From: Phallus indusiatus
Lineage: Eukaryota; Basidiomycota; Agaricomycetes; Phallales; Phallaceae
Direction: 5' to 3'
NCBI GenBank assembly: GCA_027605045.1
Contig: JAQFWX010000036.1
Location: 248,001-312,000 of the forward strand
Length of the DNA stretch: 64,000 nt
Below, piece by piece: positions 1 to 11,880 of the stretch; position 1 is the stretch's first letter, and every line of letters begins with the position of its first letter. The notes beneath the pieces are model-generated. The model was not told the DNA's origin. It did no database searches and was given only the letters and a program-made list of their open reading frames with translations. Position numbers and translations under genes: made by a program.

Positions 1-1120
1 GTCCTTTGAGTCCCAGGTTGATACCCCCAATTCATCCAATCTGTATCGTTGAGGTAATGCCGTGTGAAACGAAATATATCCCCTTGAGAAATTTTGGAAA
101 GCCTGTAAAGCTTGTTTGTCCGGGGAGAGCATTTGAACTGCTCTCTTATATGCTTTGATAGAATCTTCCATCAACGCGTATACGGCTTCGATTTTAGTTG
201 ACCCGTGCAGTGCCGCTAAAAATGAGGGACGGTTCACAGTTTCACCGTCAGACTCTTCTTTATAAAACGAGAGAAGATCGCTTAGTGCAACTATCAGCAT
301 ACATTGTCCTTTGTATGATAAATTTATTCCGCACTTACTTCGTGTTATTAATAAAAATCATGATTTGATGAAGAGTTTGGATAAAGTTTGGAACAGAGAT
401 TTCTCTGGGAAAGATGAACAACGTGTATGCTTCGGATGCACCAGACATAACACGAGAAAATGTGGGATATCCCACCGCGGCATTGCTCAGCTAGCAAAAT
501 CTGGGATTAGTTCGGTTGTTCATAGCTCAGAGTTCACTTACCGTCATTCCTCGGGTTTCGTATTCAAGTAAGAGCGCATTCACTGCGTTCAAAGTGGAGG
601 TAACCATGATGTTTGCAACCACGCGTTCGTAGCGTTCAGAAAGTTCCAAAATAATGCCTGCGAAGCAATCTAAAACAAGATCTGCTTGTGGCACATGCTT
701 GAAAAAGCGTTCGTTGAAGAGATGAACAACATTTATATCCTTTTGATAAACGTCGTCCAAATAAATTCCACAGGCGGTATACAGAGCAATGAGCACTCTA
801 GCAGATGTATCTTTGAGGTGACCGTAACCTGCGGTTGCCATAAGGATACCACCTGGAAGAAAAGGAATTAAGCAGTATTGTCCTTCGGGAGCGCAACCTC
901 GGCGAATTGACTCGTCTACGCATTCCTTATAGAAAGCGCCATCTATTTTGACCCGGTCACCGTAGGGGAGAGAGCATTCTCGCAAGAATTTAGAGATCAT
1001 ATCTCGGAGATCGTTGCGCGTCTCGTCCTTGAAACAAATCGCTTAATTCATGTGCATGTTTCAATTATTAGCATTATTACTTACATCAAGTTGTGAAGGT
1101 ATGTAAACTGAATTGGTCAT
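1..1120 (-). CDS. Trichodiene-synthase-like sesquiterpene synthase (3' end cut by window)
   Basis: Class I terpene cyclase of the fungal TRI5 (trichodiene synthase) family, expected to ionise and cyclise farnesyl diphosphate in the cytosol. Exons read on the minus strand: 1120-1085, 1027-542, 490-339, 280 to beyond base 1, giving 318 residues before the window ends. The start was chosen because a 12-codon first exon ends in a good donor and joins in frame to exon 2. The aspartate-rich metal site is IYLDDVY, with its Asp pair near residues 103-104. The second metal site NDLLSFYKE starts at residue 225, the position it holds in trichodiene synthase; its Asn codon is split by the third intron. 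The visible C-terminus (RYRLDELG) is typical of the last residues of this family, so little is missing. The product is not predictable from sequence. Confidence 0.9.
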
Positions 1121-2234
1121 ATCTTCGTCGTTCAGCTTCAGAGATTTCAACTTGAAGATTATAGAAAATTCCAAAGGAAACTTGAATTACTTATGTCTCT
1201 TGAAGGTTTTGAGAAGATGATAAGGAATTTATTAATAAAAATATATCTTCTTTTCAAATTTTCACCTAATCGCCACTTTTAAATCACAGCTCTCCAACGC
1301 ATGTTCTCTACGGGGAATAATCGCATCGCTTGTGCGTTGAAGACCGGAAATCCGGAGGGAGACACGATCCAGCGTTTATGGAGTCAGGAACTGATGGTAA
1401 TTAATTTTTATCGCTGAAAATAATGTTAAATTAAATAATTAAAATAAAATTTATTATCGTTGTCTTGGATATCCAAATAAAGGACCCCGTGATACCAAAA
1501 TTGTACCCCACACTTGTGGCGTCCGTCAATCATTTTTGCTGTATTCGAATTGCCTGATAGTTTCTTGATTTGGGAAATTCCTTCATAAATAAAACAAGAC
1601 CTTCTGCTATCAACGCGGAAATTCACACCATCAATTTTTTTGGTGTCGGGTCTCAAAGTCCACGCAGATAAAATTAAAATTTCCTGAACAACCTAATTCT
1701 ATTAGATAGACGAATTGGCCTAGCCAAAAATAGCGAGTGTATTAGATTTCGAGTAAAACGCACGAGTTTCAGTGTCTTCAATTATCGTCCTAGTAAAACT
1801 GTGAGAAGTACCATTCCTTCCAAAGCCAGCTTCCAGCTAAAGGCACTGACATTTTATCAACATTACCTCTGGTGTGGATTTCATTGCGCTAGAAAGTGCC
1901 CCTCTCATTGGTCTACCTGAGTCTTCTCGAGGACGCGTGTTTCGTCTCTATTGACTCCTGTCCAGGAACCAGACACCCAGTATCTAATGTATCATTGACT
2001 AGAACTACTGGTGCTCACGGTCATTTGACAAAGAGGTCACGGTCACCCGATCTTTTCACGACAATTAGCCGCGATAAGAATACAAAGAACATACGCTGGA
2101 ATGCAGAGCTATGTACATGGACAACGCATATATGTACAGACGAGATAGATAAATTGTCGGATAATAAATAACAACGCAGCGGACCACGAGTGAAAAGAGA
2201 AACCCAAGCGAGGAAACGGCCTACTAATAAACAC
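1121..2234. other. Intergenic, no supported gene
   Basis: About 1.1 kb between the terpene synthase start and the end of the next minus-strand gene. It should hold the terpene synthase promoter. A 76-codon minus-strand reading frame (1656-1426) has no recognisable domain and no convincing splice partners, so I do not call it a gene. Confidence 0.5.
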
Positions 2235-3713
2235 TTAAACTGCGTAGTTTTCAAAAGGCTGCAATTCCACGGTACTACCACCGTTGAATTCGGACTTCGT
2301 TGGATCCAGCGTAATACTTTCTGTGCCAGCTGTTGTTGACGTGACTCCGTTGGAGCCAGAGCGATTCCAAGATGGCATGCTGATTTTTTCTTGGTGCGAT
2401 CTTGAGCCATGGGTCGACTTCTTGCTTCCCACAGCTACGCCTAAACCAACCCGGACTATAATCGTCAACGGGATAAGAGCCTGAGGTACACGAGGATATG
2501 TCAGATTTGGCTGAGGGAGGAACAAATGAAACAAGGAGAATACCGAGAGCTGTCCCAACATTCCAAGCCCAACTTGTGAGAACCCACTCAGTTGCGCTCG
2601 CCAGACACCTAGATATACAAAATCAATTACGGCAAGGAAGGCACCTGTATAAAGAGCAATTAAGGTTTAATCTGTAAAAATGTAGTTATGGAGCACGCTT
2701 TACCAGATTCCACAAGCATCCAAACAACGCCCATGTATCGCCGGCCAGCAGCGCGCGAAGTCCACCATATCTTGCCTCCAATTAGACCGGTCAAGAGAAG
2801 TTGGGAAAGAGCTTCCAAAATAAAATCTGCCGTCACGGATTTTTCAAGAACTGCACGTGTTCCTGCGTCAAGGATTTTCGTCGGATTAATGTAGATAAAC
2901 GTCGTGGTGTAAATGTTGAGGACTGATTTTGAAATTCTGGAATTTAAATGACTCCTCGAGCGCGATTATAGACAACCCACCTCCAGTCACAATCACCATG
3001 AGGAGGGGAACCACACATACATAGGCGTTTTGGGAGAAGACGACATACAAACGCCATAACTTGGAAAAATCTGTAAGTTCTGGATATGGATACTAAACAA
3101 AAATGACACTAACCATAATGAGATCTCCAAAGAAATTCTATAAGGAGAGGATTTTTTAGGGTCAATAATGCTCCGCCGACATTTGAAAATGTTAATTGAA
3201 CTCACATTCAAACCATAGAGAAGTTGTTGTGTCTCGGTATAGACGACGAATATGTCATTCCATTCAGCAATTAAGGCACTGGCGGTGGTGTCGACTTTCA
3301 GGAACGCATGCAGGGTTGCCGCAAGAACCATAACCATATGAGTGGTGGATATTAAAAATTGAATTGTGATTCCCCCGAGTAATAGCCTTCAAGGAGTCGA
3401 GTTGAGAGTGGAGCACGGCGTTAGAAGAGAAGCAACGGTGTCACTCACCAAGGAATCCGGTCTCCTGGCGACCGAGGCTTGAGCAAGATTCTTAGACATG
3501 CAATGAAGAAAATGATGCTTTAATTTGAGAAGCATATGACTTCAGCTCATGCTCTAACTATTATCAATGCTTCAAAAGCTTACTTCATGCCTGTTAATTT
3601 CTTCAGGTCAAATTTGAATGTTCATATACGATGAGGCTTTAATTACCATAAAACAATGTAGTGCCCCAGAGAACCAAGGGGCCTACTAGTTTAGCACTGA
3701 GATCGCTGGGCAT
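2235..3713 (-). CDS. Orphan seven-transmembrane protein (basidiomycete family), copy 1
   Basis: Predicted integral membrane protein of about 330 residues from a large unnamed basidiomycete 7TM family; function unknown, possibly receptor-like. Nine exons: 3713-3647, 3590-3584, 3517-3449, 3386-3206, 3137-3114, 3059-2981, 2922-2704, 2644-2544, 2480-2235. All phases agree. Exon 2 is only 7 bases and completes a YGMN motif. Family landmarks are TETQQLLYGLN, NFFGDLI and LWRLYVVF, followed by LVESG before the last helices and a Ser/Thr-rich cytoplasmic-like tail. The first eight exons match in size those of the 7TM gene at 5586-7025. It is divergent from the GST gene, with 662 bases between the two start codons. 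Confidence 0.85.
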
Positions 3714-4375
3714 ATCTGTCGGAAGAGCACTTCAAAAGGAAGGAGCGAAAAGATTTCAGATGAGGCGTCGGACACCCGGATGTGATCGAATCGAGGTAGT
3801 CATGCTTTATATATCGACAACGGGAAATGACGCTGCTGAATCAAATCTGCCCACTCTCACGATGCTATTTGCTTACTAGGATAGCATGAGAACATAGTGG
3901 CGCCTGATGAATCAACTGAAACGCCACTCTATTAACAATTGATTTGAAAACCTAAAGGAACCTTCCTGTGAGAAACGGGTGGCTGTATGTAGTATGTATG
4001 ACTTGAACTTGAAATCAAAGAGATCAAGAAAAAGGTACCTTCCCAAGGACGAGGAAACCAACGTTGATTCTATTTGGATACTCTGGAACTAGATTGATGT
4101 TCGAGCGACACTTCTATCACATCTTCACTCACCGTAACAAGTGGGAAATTTATTCTTCATTCATGGAATTTTCGGCCGGTAGTTTCGGTCTGGTTACAGT
4201 TGTATTTTTCGAAGCGCTCGTGACCAGCGCTGATGTTCTGGAGATCACACCATTACGGCGCCGACTCACCGCATGCCGGCCAGCCCGATCCGAGGTAATG
4301 CTAAAAACTTAGAATGACGCCAGGACAGTCCGTTTCAAAACCCTTTTCACTATCTGAAAGCTGTTAATCTCAGAA
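3714..4375. promoter_or_regulatory. Shared divergent intergenic region (7TM copy 1 / GST)
   Basis: This region separates two start codons that point away from each other, so it must contain both promoters. I see no clear TATA box or other motif I can defend. Confidence 0.4.
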
Positions 4376-5253
4376 ATGGTTTTGACTCTGTACGGAGTAA
4401 GTGCTTTAGAACATGAACTTTACAGCGAATATTGACGATACAAGAACGCTACGGCCTTCTCGACCTGCACACAACGCGTAGCTACCATTTTGAAGGAAAA
4501 AGGTGTTCCTTTCGACTTCAAACACATCACACCTGCGGATGTGGCTACCGACGACTATATCAACAATATGCAGCCATTCAGACAGATCCCCGTGTTGGAT
4601 GACGATGGATATCGTTTGTTCGGTATGCACAGCGTCATTGACCCGATTGTGCCCAACTGATGGGCGTTGATATGTATTCGTTTCAGAATCTCGGGCAATG
4701 GGTCGCTACATTGCTCTCAAGTACGCAGATCAGGGTACACCGGGTTTGATTCCTGACGGAAAGGACTTGCAAGAGCTCGCCAACTTTGAAAAAGCTATGG
4801 CCATCGAAGCTTCACAGTTCATTCCCGCAGAGCTTTTGACGTACGAGATTGTCTTCAAACCGTAAGCTGTTCTCGCATCTCTTATAAGGCAATTACCGAC
4901 GGTCTTCTTTGTCTAGTTTTACTGGCGAACAAGCGAATGAAGAAACAGTGAAGCGACTAACGCAGCAGCTTAACAAAAAGTTGGATGGATATGAAACAAT
5001 ACTATCCAAACACAAGTACCTGGCAGGAGAGGTGTGTTATTCAGGATATCATAGGTGGATAAAAAGCTGATCAAACAACTCAAAGCGCCTCACTCTTGCG
5101 GATCTATTCCATCTGCCGTATGTGCACAAACTCCAGAGTCAGGTTGCACCAGGTATCATGACTTCTCCTGATCGTCCAAATGTGGAACGTTGGTACAAGG
5201 ATATTAGTTCTCGCGAAAGTTGGATAAGCGTCAAAGATGGACTCAACGTGTAA
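4376..5253 (+). CDS. Phi-class-like glutathione S-transferase
   Basis: Predicted cytosolic glutathione S-transferase of 218 residues, the normal family length. Exons 4376-4396, 4445-4622, 4687-4861, 4917-5031 and 5086-5253 sum to 657 bases with no phase conflict. The thioredoxin-like N-terminal domain opens MVLTLYGN, followed by the STCTQRV region that carries the catalytic Ser/Cys position in phi-type enzymes. The cis-Pro motif is FRQIPVLDDDG and the glutathione-contacting motif is ESRAMGRYIA. The helical C-terminal domain includes LTLADLFHLPY and ends WISVKDGLNV. It could detoxify electrophiles or conjugate an intermediate made by the neighbouring terpene synthase and P450; that link is inferred from proximity only. 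Confidence 0.9.
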
Positions 5254-5585
5254 ATTTAATTTCCCGTGATCAATGTCTCGAAAAATAACTTGTGTTCTGT
5301 ATGTTCTTAATCCCAAATTGTATGTTCCCGAGTTCTAGATTGTATGCCACTGTTCTCAACTTCTGTTTTTCGTTCCTATTTTCCTTTTTCGGAAGTTTTT
5401 CGGAGTCACATATCGTCTTCCTTCCAATAAGTTTATAAAGAACTGTTGATGATTATTTGTATTTTCTGGTCAAAGGTCCGACCTCGGATCGTGTTGAAGT
5501 CCTTCTTAAAGTTCATTGAGCTTGAATGAACGTGTGGAGTATATAACACGTTGATATCTAGTAAGGTATATTCTTCAGTTCAATC

Positions 5586-7025
5586 ATGGCCAGCGATCTT
5601 GCTACTCCTGTAGTGGCTATTTCAACCCTTTGGGCAGCTACTTTTCTGTATGGTACGTCAACACTCATTGTAAAATGCAAATATCATCGCTTAGCTTTCT
5701 TTTTCCCAAGGTATCAAGTACGTTTTCCCACCGCTCTCAGTACTGCCCGATCAAAATCAGGCGTGAATAACAACGCTACGTTACTAGCTTCCTACTCTTT
5801 GGTATTTTCGTTCGATTAGCCATCAAATGCTTCAATTCAGCCCGTCCATTACCATGGTAAGGCATTTATACTACACACTTTGTTGATCGACTTTGTAATA
5901 TATTTACATGCAATCACATCATCATCAAAGGATCTTACTGAGCGGAATTGTATTGCAATTCGCCTTATCGAGTGTTCATATTTCTATGGTCCTGGCCGCC
6001 GGTGTGCGAGCATTTTTGAGAACTCAGACAACTGCGGCGGATTTGATATCAAATTGGTTGTCCATCTTTGACGTATTCACAGAGACTCAGCAACTGGTAT
6101 ATGGCATCAATGTGAAGTTATCTTTTCTTCTTTTGAACATGATTGACTGACATATTTTCCTTGCCCTGAATAAAAATCAGAATTTTGTGGGAGATTTAAT
6201 CCTGGTATGTCATGAGCGGATATTTTTGAGCCATGGAATGCTTAGTATCATGGTTCTAGGTTTGGAGGTTATATGTCGTGTATTCCGGCAACCTGTATGC
6301 GGTCATTCTACCGTTATTGCTCGCTTTAGCTGCTGGAGGTCGGTAGTAGTGGCAGCCCGCCCCAACAACCTGATTTTTTACTGTCGATTTTTATTTAGGT
6401 TGCACCATCTATAGCTCCGCTGCAATCTTCGTTATTGCCAAGGAGATTCAAGCATCTGGGACGAGAGCGACCTTGGGACAATTTGTGTCCGCAGCGTTTT
6501 CTCTGACAGCTTCGACTCAAATCATTGTCACGTTATTGATAGCCAGCAAGATCTGGGGGACTCCTGACCGATTCTCGGGTAACACGACGAACCTTGTGCG
6601 AATCTTCGTTGAATCTGGTGCGGTGTGATCCTCTCGATATTTTGAAATCGCTTAACTCTCCGTTCTTTTCTTTTTCTGATAGCGGCTTTGATGGCGATAG
6701 CAGATATAATTTACTTAGCCGTGTGGAGGAGCGCTTTAAGCGGGATATCACAACTCCTTCTGGGAATTCTGGGCCAGCTTTGTGTAAGACTCCAACGCTC
6801 CTCGCCCCCATTTGCTTACATTGAATTCATTCCTAGGCAATTGTTCCCCTTGGCATAGCAATTAGAATTGGACTTGGTTTGACACCAGCAGCCAATCCAA
6901 CCAGACCAGATCTTATCAACGGCGATAAAATCATCTCAACTGAGACAGGAAGCAGTCATGAGTATCTAAGTCAACGCCACATCGAAGAAAAGAACTCATC
7001 CCAATCTGGAGAGAAGCTTGTTTAG
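5586..7025 (+). CDS. Orphan seven-transmembrane protein (basidiomycete family), copy 2
   Basis: Paralogue of the 7TM gene at 2235-3713, about 311 residues, function unknown. Exons: 5586-5652, 5711-5717, 5788-5856, 5931-6111, 6181-6204, 6260-6338, 6399-6617, 6683-6783, 6837-7025 (936 bases in total, in frame). Exon sizes 67, 7, 69, 181, 24, 79, 219 and 101 are the same as in copy 1; only the last exon differs. The 7-base exon builds YGIN. Shared landmarks are TETQQLVYGIN, NFVGDLIL and VWRLYVVY. The donor of exon 7 was placed at 6618 because only this keeps the frame into IYLAVWR. The tail is hydrophilic and rich in Ser and Glu. Confidence 0.85.
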
Positions 7026-7464
7026 AAGAACGGCTGTTTAGTTCGGCCGCCCAAAGCCACAAAACGGAACTTCGGCGCGTCTTCTCCCATACTATGCACA
7101 GTTTATTTTTAAATTTGAGAAAATTGAATATCATCGTATTTTCTTCTTGATCTTTTGATCTCAAGCCGGCTTGAACCAGGACCCCTGACAATTACTTAGC
7201 TTTGAAACAAAACTACACCATCTGCCATGGCATGAGCGCAAAATCGGCCTTCATAGCCCGAAACAGACCGGCATTGAGGGTTCCAGAGCACCTTTGGAGG
7301 CCCGAGAACGGCTCCGGCCTCAATGCTAATTGCCAGGGGTCCTCGAGCTTACTGGTCCTCTTGAGCCACGAAGAAGATTACGTGTGAGCACGTGCCTTTG
7401 AAGATGCTGTGACAACTGGTGCGAATGCAACCTTCATTCTGACGGTGGCGTCCGCGTACTGACT
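7026..7464. other. Intergenic, P450 promoter region
   Basis: I see no gene here. The region contains the 3' end of the 7TM gene and the likely promoter of the P450 gene. Confidence 0.4.
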
Positions 7465-7491
7465 GTGCTACCCTCTATCCCAACTTGCACA

Positions 7492-9717
7492 ATGTTCGCT
7501 TTGACGTTCAAACCTACATTCTCGCAAGGGGTTTTCTCGATATTTATTATACTGATTACCAGAAGAATTTCTCAGTCGATTATCTATCGCTTCAAAACGA
7601 CTCGATTGCATGGGCCAACTGCTGCAAGTAAAATCTTCGGAATATCCCAAACAGTCGCCAAGTCTCCCGACCCCGGTGCTCTGTATGAATCTTGGGTGAC
7701 GGAATATGGCGCTGCTTTCCGAGTACACGGTCCTTTCATCACAGAGCGAATCGTCCTTTGCGATCCACGGGCTATCTCTCACGTCTGTAACTTAGATGCT
7801 GGGAGATACTCACAGACACCAACAAACGCCAGGCTACTGTCTAATATTGTAAGAATGTCATATGTACGCGTTAAATCTCGAAAACTCCATTTATTTTCAG
7901 TGTGGGGACAATAATGTGATTTGCTTACAAGGAGAAGACCACAAGAGGTGAGGCCTGTCATTTTTTCTTGGACTTGGACTTTTACACGCGCTCATTCTCT
8001 AATCATCAGGACACGAAAAATACTAAATCCAGTTTTTGGTCAGACAGCCATGAAGTACTACGTTCCTGTTCTCATGGACGCTGCCTACAAAGTAATACAA
8101 TTCATGTTCATTCCGACCTCGTGATTTCCTAAGTAATACAAATAGGTTAAGACTGCGTGGGACGGACTCCTCCAGAATGCTAATTCAGATGAAATCGTTT
8201 TGAACGTTGGAGAATGGTAAAGTTATAAAGTTTACTCTGCACTAGCTTTCGAATCAATTCATTGACAAATTAACAGGATGGAGAATGTCGCGTGAGTTCT
8301 TTTGAACAATGTCTGCCAGTGTCCGTACGGACATGTGCTCAATTTTTATACTATGCAGGTTAGACGTCATCGGAATAGCTGCTTTCTCCCATGACTTTGG
8401 ATCCCTTCGGGGCGAAACTTCTCAGGTAATGGAGTGTCTTCAAGCTCTGAGTCGTTCTCCTCCTTCGCCGGTGGCTATGATTATTATGCTCCTCTCTCAA
8501 GCATTTCCGTCGTTACTTAAACTACCTCTCCCGCGAAACCACTTAATAGCCAAGCTATCCGATAGCACAACGTTATTAGCTCGTGAATTATTGAAGAAGG
8601 CCCGAGAACAAGGAGAAGAGGAGAAATCTGCCTTGGGTGTCCTAGGTAACTCAGGATCCCTCTCATACCATATTTAATTTTTTGAGAGTCATTTTTTCCT
8701 TTTAGCCAAGTCCGGCGAACTGTCCATGTCAGAAACGGACATAATTGTGCAAGTAAGTTACCCCGTACCAGTCCTAAGCTTTGATACTGAGCCTAGAACT
8801 AAAGATGAAAACTGTTCTTATTACTGGAAACGAAACAACAGCCGGTAAGTTAATAACAATCTCAAAAAGAGAAAAATTCAACGCCTAATGAACATTAGTC
8901 TCCTTGAAAGTAAACAAAGTTTTTGTTCTGTTCTGTATCAAAACCTAACCGAGGTTGTACTACTAGTGGGCTCTAATAGAGTTGTCTAAGCACCAGGAGA
9001 AGCAAGACGCACTCAGAAAGGAACTAACTTCTATACCCAATGCTGACCCAGATCCTGAAGAACTAATGAATGGATTCCCGTATCTAGACGCGGTCGTCAA
9101 AGAAGTTACAAGACTCCATCCTTTTGGAGAAGTATTACGAACTGTATTTCATCAAAATTGTCTGTCATGATACGCAATCATCTAACAATAATCATTCATA
9201 ATAGGCAATGGAGGACGACGTGATTCCACTCTCAACGCCGGTCAAAACAGCTAATGGTTCAACGACCAGCTCAATCTCAGTAGCTAAAGGTTCTACTATA
9301 GTCGTTCCAGTCCACTGTGTCAATCGCTCCGAAGCATTGTGGGGAAAGACTGCCAAAGAGTTTTATCCCGAACGCTGGCTCACAGACGACGGGATTCCCA
9401 GTGGCGCCAAGCAGTTTGCTGGATATCACCATTCCCTTACCTTTTTTGACGGTCCTCGGACATGCCTTGGAAAATATATTGCTATATCAGAGATGAAAGT
9501 GAATTGAGTTTTTCATTGGTATCCGCGTCGGCCGGTGCTTACTGTTTGTTATCCTATACAGGCTGTTTTATTCGTCTTGATTAGGAGCTACAAACTTGTT
9601 CCCCGTGATGGAGCGAAAACGGAATATGCAATGGAACGTCGCATTGTGCCTCACCCTGTAGTTGCTGGAGAAGGAAACCGTCTTCCGATTCGTGTCATAC
9701 GTCTTGAAGGAAACTGA
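7492..9717 (+). CDS. Cytochrome P450 monooxygenase
   Basis: Membrane-anchored haem-thiolate monooxygenase of about 527 residues. Twelve exons: 7492-7848, 7901-7947, 8010-8091, 8146-8216, 8277-8291, 8359-8645, 8706-8752, 8805-8844, 8899-8909, 8967-9143, 9205-9498, 9562-9717; they sum to 1584 bases in frame. An N-terminal hydrophobic segment follows the start; an in-frame ATG at 7465 would add nine residues. Motifs in order are the C-helix region GEDHKRTRKILNPVFG, I-helix ITGNETTAV, K-helix KEVTRLHP (ExxR), YPERWL, and the haem loop FFDGPRTCLG with its Cys ligand. Exons of 15 and 11 bases are needed to keep the frame. It probably belongs to one of the multi-exon basidiomycete clans; I cannot assign a CYP number. 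It may oxidise a terpene product. Confidence 0.9.
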
Positions 9718-10377
9718 CAGAGGTTGGCAGACGAAATAATACGGACGCCTTTCATTACTAGCTCTCTAATACTTGCTACATCTGGAATTTCTCAAATTTA
9801 AGTAATTCCAGGGCTGCATTATAGTAGATAATGATAAATTAAATGTAGCAGCGGAAAGCGATAGGTTTTAAAAATGAAAGTTGTGCTACTCAATTCAGTG
9901 AAAATCCTGCATTATCCATACCCCAAGAAGATCTAATGTTGTGTGCCAAAGCTTTAAGCCTATGAAGGGCGGTTGACAGTCTAGTGCTGGTGATTGGCCA
10001 GTGGGTGCCAGGCTGTACCCGACCGCAGCTCAGGTGAAGTTACAGGATATTTTGGAGAAAGGACTCGGAAATAAAGGCACAGGTGAGAAAACTGACAAGT
10101 TCTATACATTGTGAAATGGAAATTAAATACAAAATCAATGCCGCGTTCGAATACATAAACCCCTTCTGGTTTTTGCGACAGTCTCTACGTCGTCGCGAGA
10201 TGACTTTAGGGTCCACTGTCCCCGGAACGCGCATACAACGGGCTTAAATATCTCGAAGCGTCGTGTGGGGACTGTACGATTCGATGTAACGCGATAAGCT
10301 TGGGTTCGGCTTTTCATCGTATGTATAGCTCATCCTGGTCCTCAGTGTCATAAAAGATTGATTGTCAAAGTTGTCAA
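9718..10377. other. Intergenic between convergent genes
   Basis: About 660 bases between the 3' ends of the P450 and DUF6533 genes. No gene or repeat is supported here. Confidence 0.4.
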
Positions 10378-11880
10378 TCACTGACTGTCTCCCACGACTT
10401 CAAGTTCTACGCTCCATTCTGATAAATCAACGTCGTTGAATTCAGCTACGGTATCAAATACCACCCTTCTTCCCGCCCATTGTGGAATGGATACGACGTA
10501 TTCACTTGAAGTCTCATCGGGAGTTTTGAGGCTTCTCAAATTAAGTATCAAACGCGAACCCTGATACCGGTCGTACACTTGTCAGAATGCTTTCGGACGC
10601 AATGAGTATCTGATTTCGGACCCTTACCCCAATTTCCGCGAAGACAATAGCCCATCTACAAATTACATCACATGTTAGCACTTGCAAAAAACAAAGAGTT
10701 TTTCTGAATCACGTACTGTGGAAGTGATAGACCAACAAGATTAGTCTGTGTCGCGGATGCAGCAAACATCCCTGAAACCACCGTTATGGCTCTATAATTC
10801 GAAATGCGGCAGAGGTTAAACATACCAAGAAGAAGAGCATATACCCAAACACCGTCTCGTATAAAAGTGAAGTAGATGTCGCTAATATCTGTCGTTTTGT
10901 TCCACGAAATAACTATCTGCTGAATAAACCTATAGTAGAAAACATTAACTGTTAGTGAAAACGAAAACTGACAAGGCATATATTACCTTCCTACGACCAG
11001 AAAGAAAAGAATGCTTTGAAAAACCAATTCTGAAATCCTGGGACCATGATTTGTGGTCAGTATGATACTAGATCAGGGTAACCCAAAGTCTGAACATTTA
11101 CCAAGTGTAATGGAGCAGCCGAGGAAAGTTTGTTGCGACGCATTCCCCAATCACTCCAGGAATGAACAAAGCGTTCGAATGAAAAATAGAGAATGTTCTG
11201 ACGATAAAAACACTTAAAACCATAATTGCCAAGCCATTTATAATCCAAAGCGTGGTTAAGACAGTTAAGATTCTTCGGTCTTTTCCGCAGAAGGCATAAG
11301 CTGATCCACAAATCATGTTGACAGTGATGTCAAGTAGGATGAGCACAGAAAACGTACCTCGATAAACAAGTAATATATCAATGGCCCATAGTAGAAAAAC
11401 AGTGCTGAACGCATAGTACCATACATACACATGGCATATGTTATGGTTTGTCTTGAAGTCACCCTGAAGTAGGACCATGGTTACTCTGTAAAGGTTCATT
11501 GGACTTGAGAACGGAAAAAAAATTGGAATTCACTGACATAACCTGACTGAGAGTTACGTATCTGCTGAAGAGGAATAGGTAGGTTACAACAGACTTCGGA
11601 GCTCTCAAAAATCAAGTATCAATATCATAAACGATCAATCGCAGAGAGCGGGGCTAACTTCCAAATGAATTGGACCTCTAGATCAAATGTTATGATGATA
11701 TCCCATATCAAGAGGACGTTAGCGCAAACTATAACAAAGGCAATCAATGAGTTAGAGGTTAACATTCGCCCCAGAGGCTTACATACATAGAGAGATAAGA
11801 TCACGCCAGCTTTCCGAGGCTTCCGCAGATATTAAATCTGAAAATACAGGTATAGCTGGTGTTTTCAGGATACTATCCAT
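10378..11880 (-). CDS. DUF6533-type multi-spanning membrane protein
   Basis: Predicted integral membrane protein of about 349 residues, function unknown. Exons: 11880-11787, 11728-11659, 11603-11538, 11503-11358, 11300-11102, 11037-10987, 10929-10717, 10655-10628, 10560-10378 (1050 bases, in frame). The N-terminal DUF6533 region runs from LISLFCANVLLIWDIII through TFDLEVQFIWKAPK to VVTYLFLFSRYV. It is followed by helices in AIDILLVYRAYAFCGKDRR and ends with the family signature GSRLILNLRS and a hydrophilic tail. The last acceptor at 10561 was chosen because it alone joins EIG to GSRLILN in frame. It is separate from the 7TM pair by sequence. It lies convergent with the P450 gene. Confidence 0.82.

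Noticed and set aside
280..339. Possible Asn-to-Ser change in the terpene synthase NSE motif
   Set aside because: It appears only if the acceptor at 289/290 is used, which also breaks phase. The acceptor ending at 281 restores NDLLSFYKE in frame.
1426..1656. 76-codon minus-strand frame as a gene
   Set aside because: No recognisable domain, no signal peptide and no splice partner seen.
10560..10630. Frameshift near the C-terminus of the DUF6533 gene
   Set aside because: An acceptor after TATCAG (exon from 10560) joins EIG to GSRLILN without frame loss and gives 349 residues.
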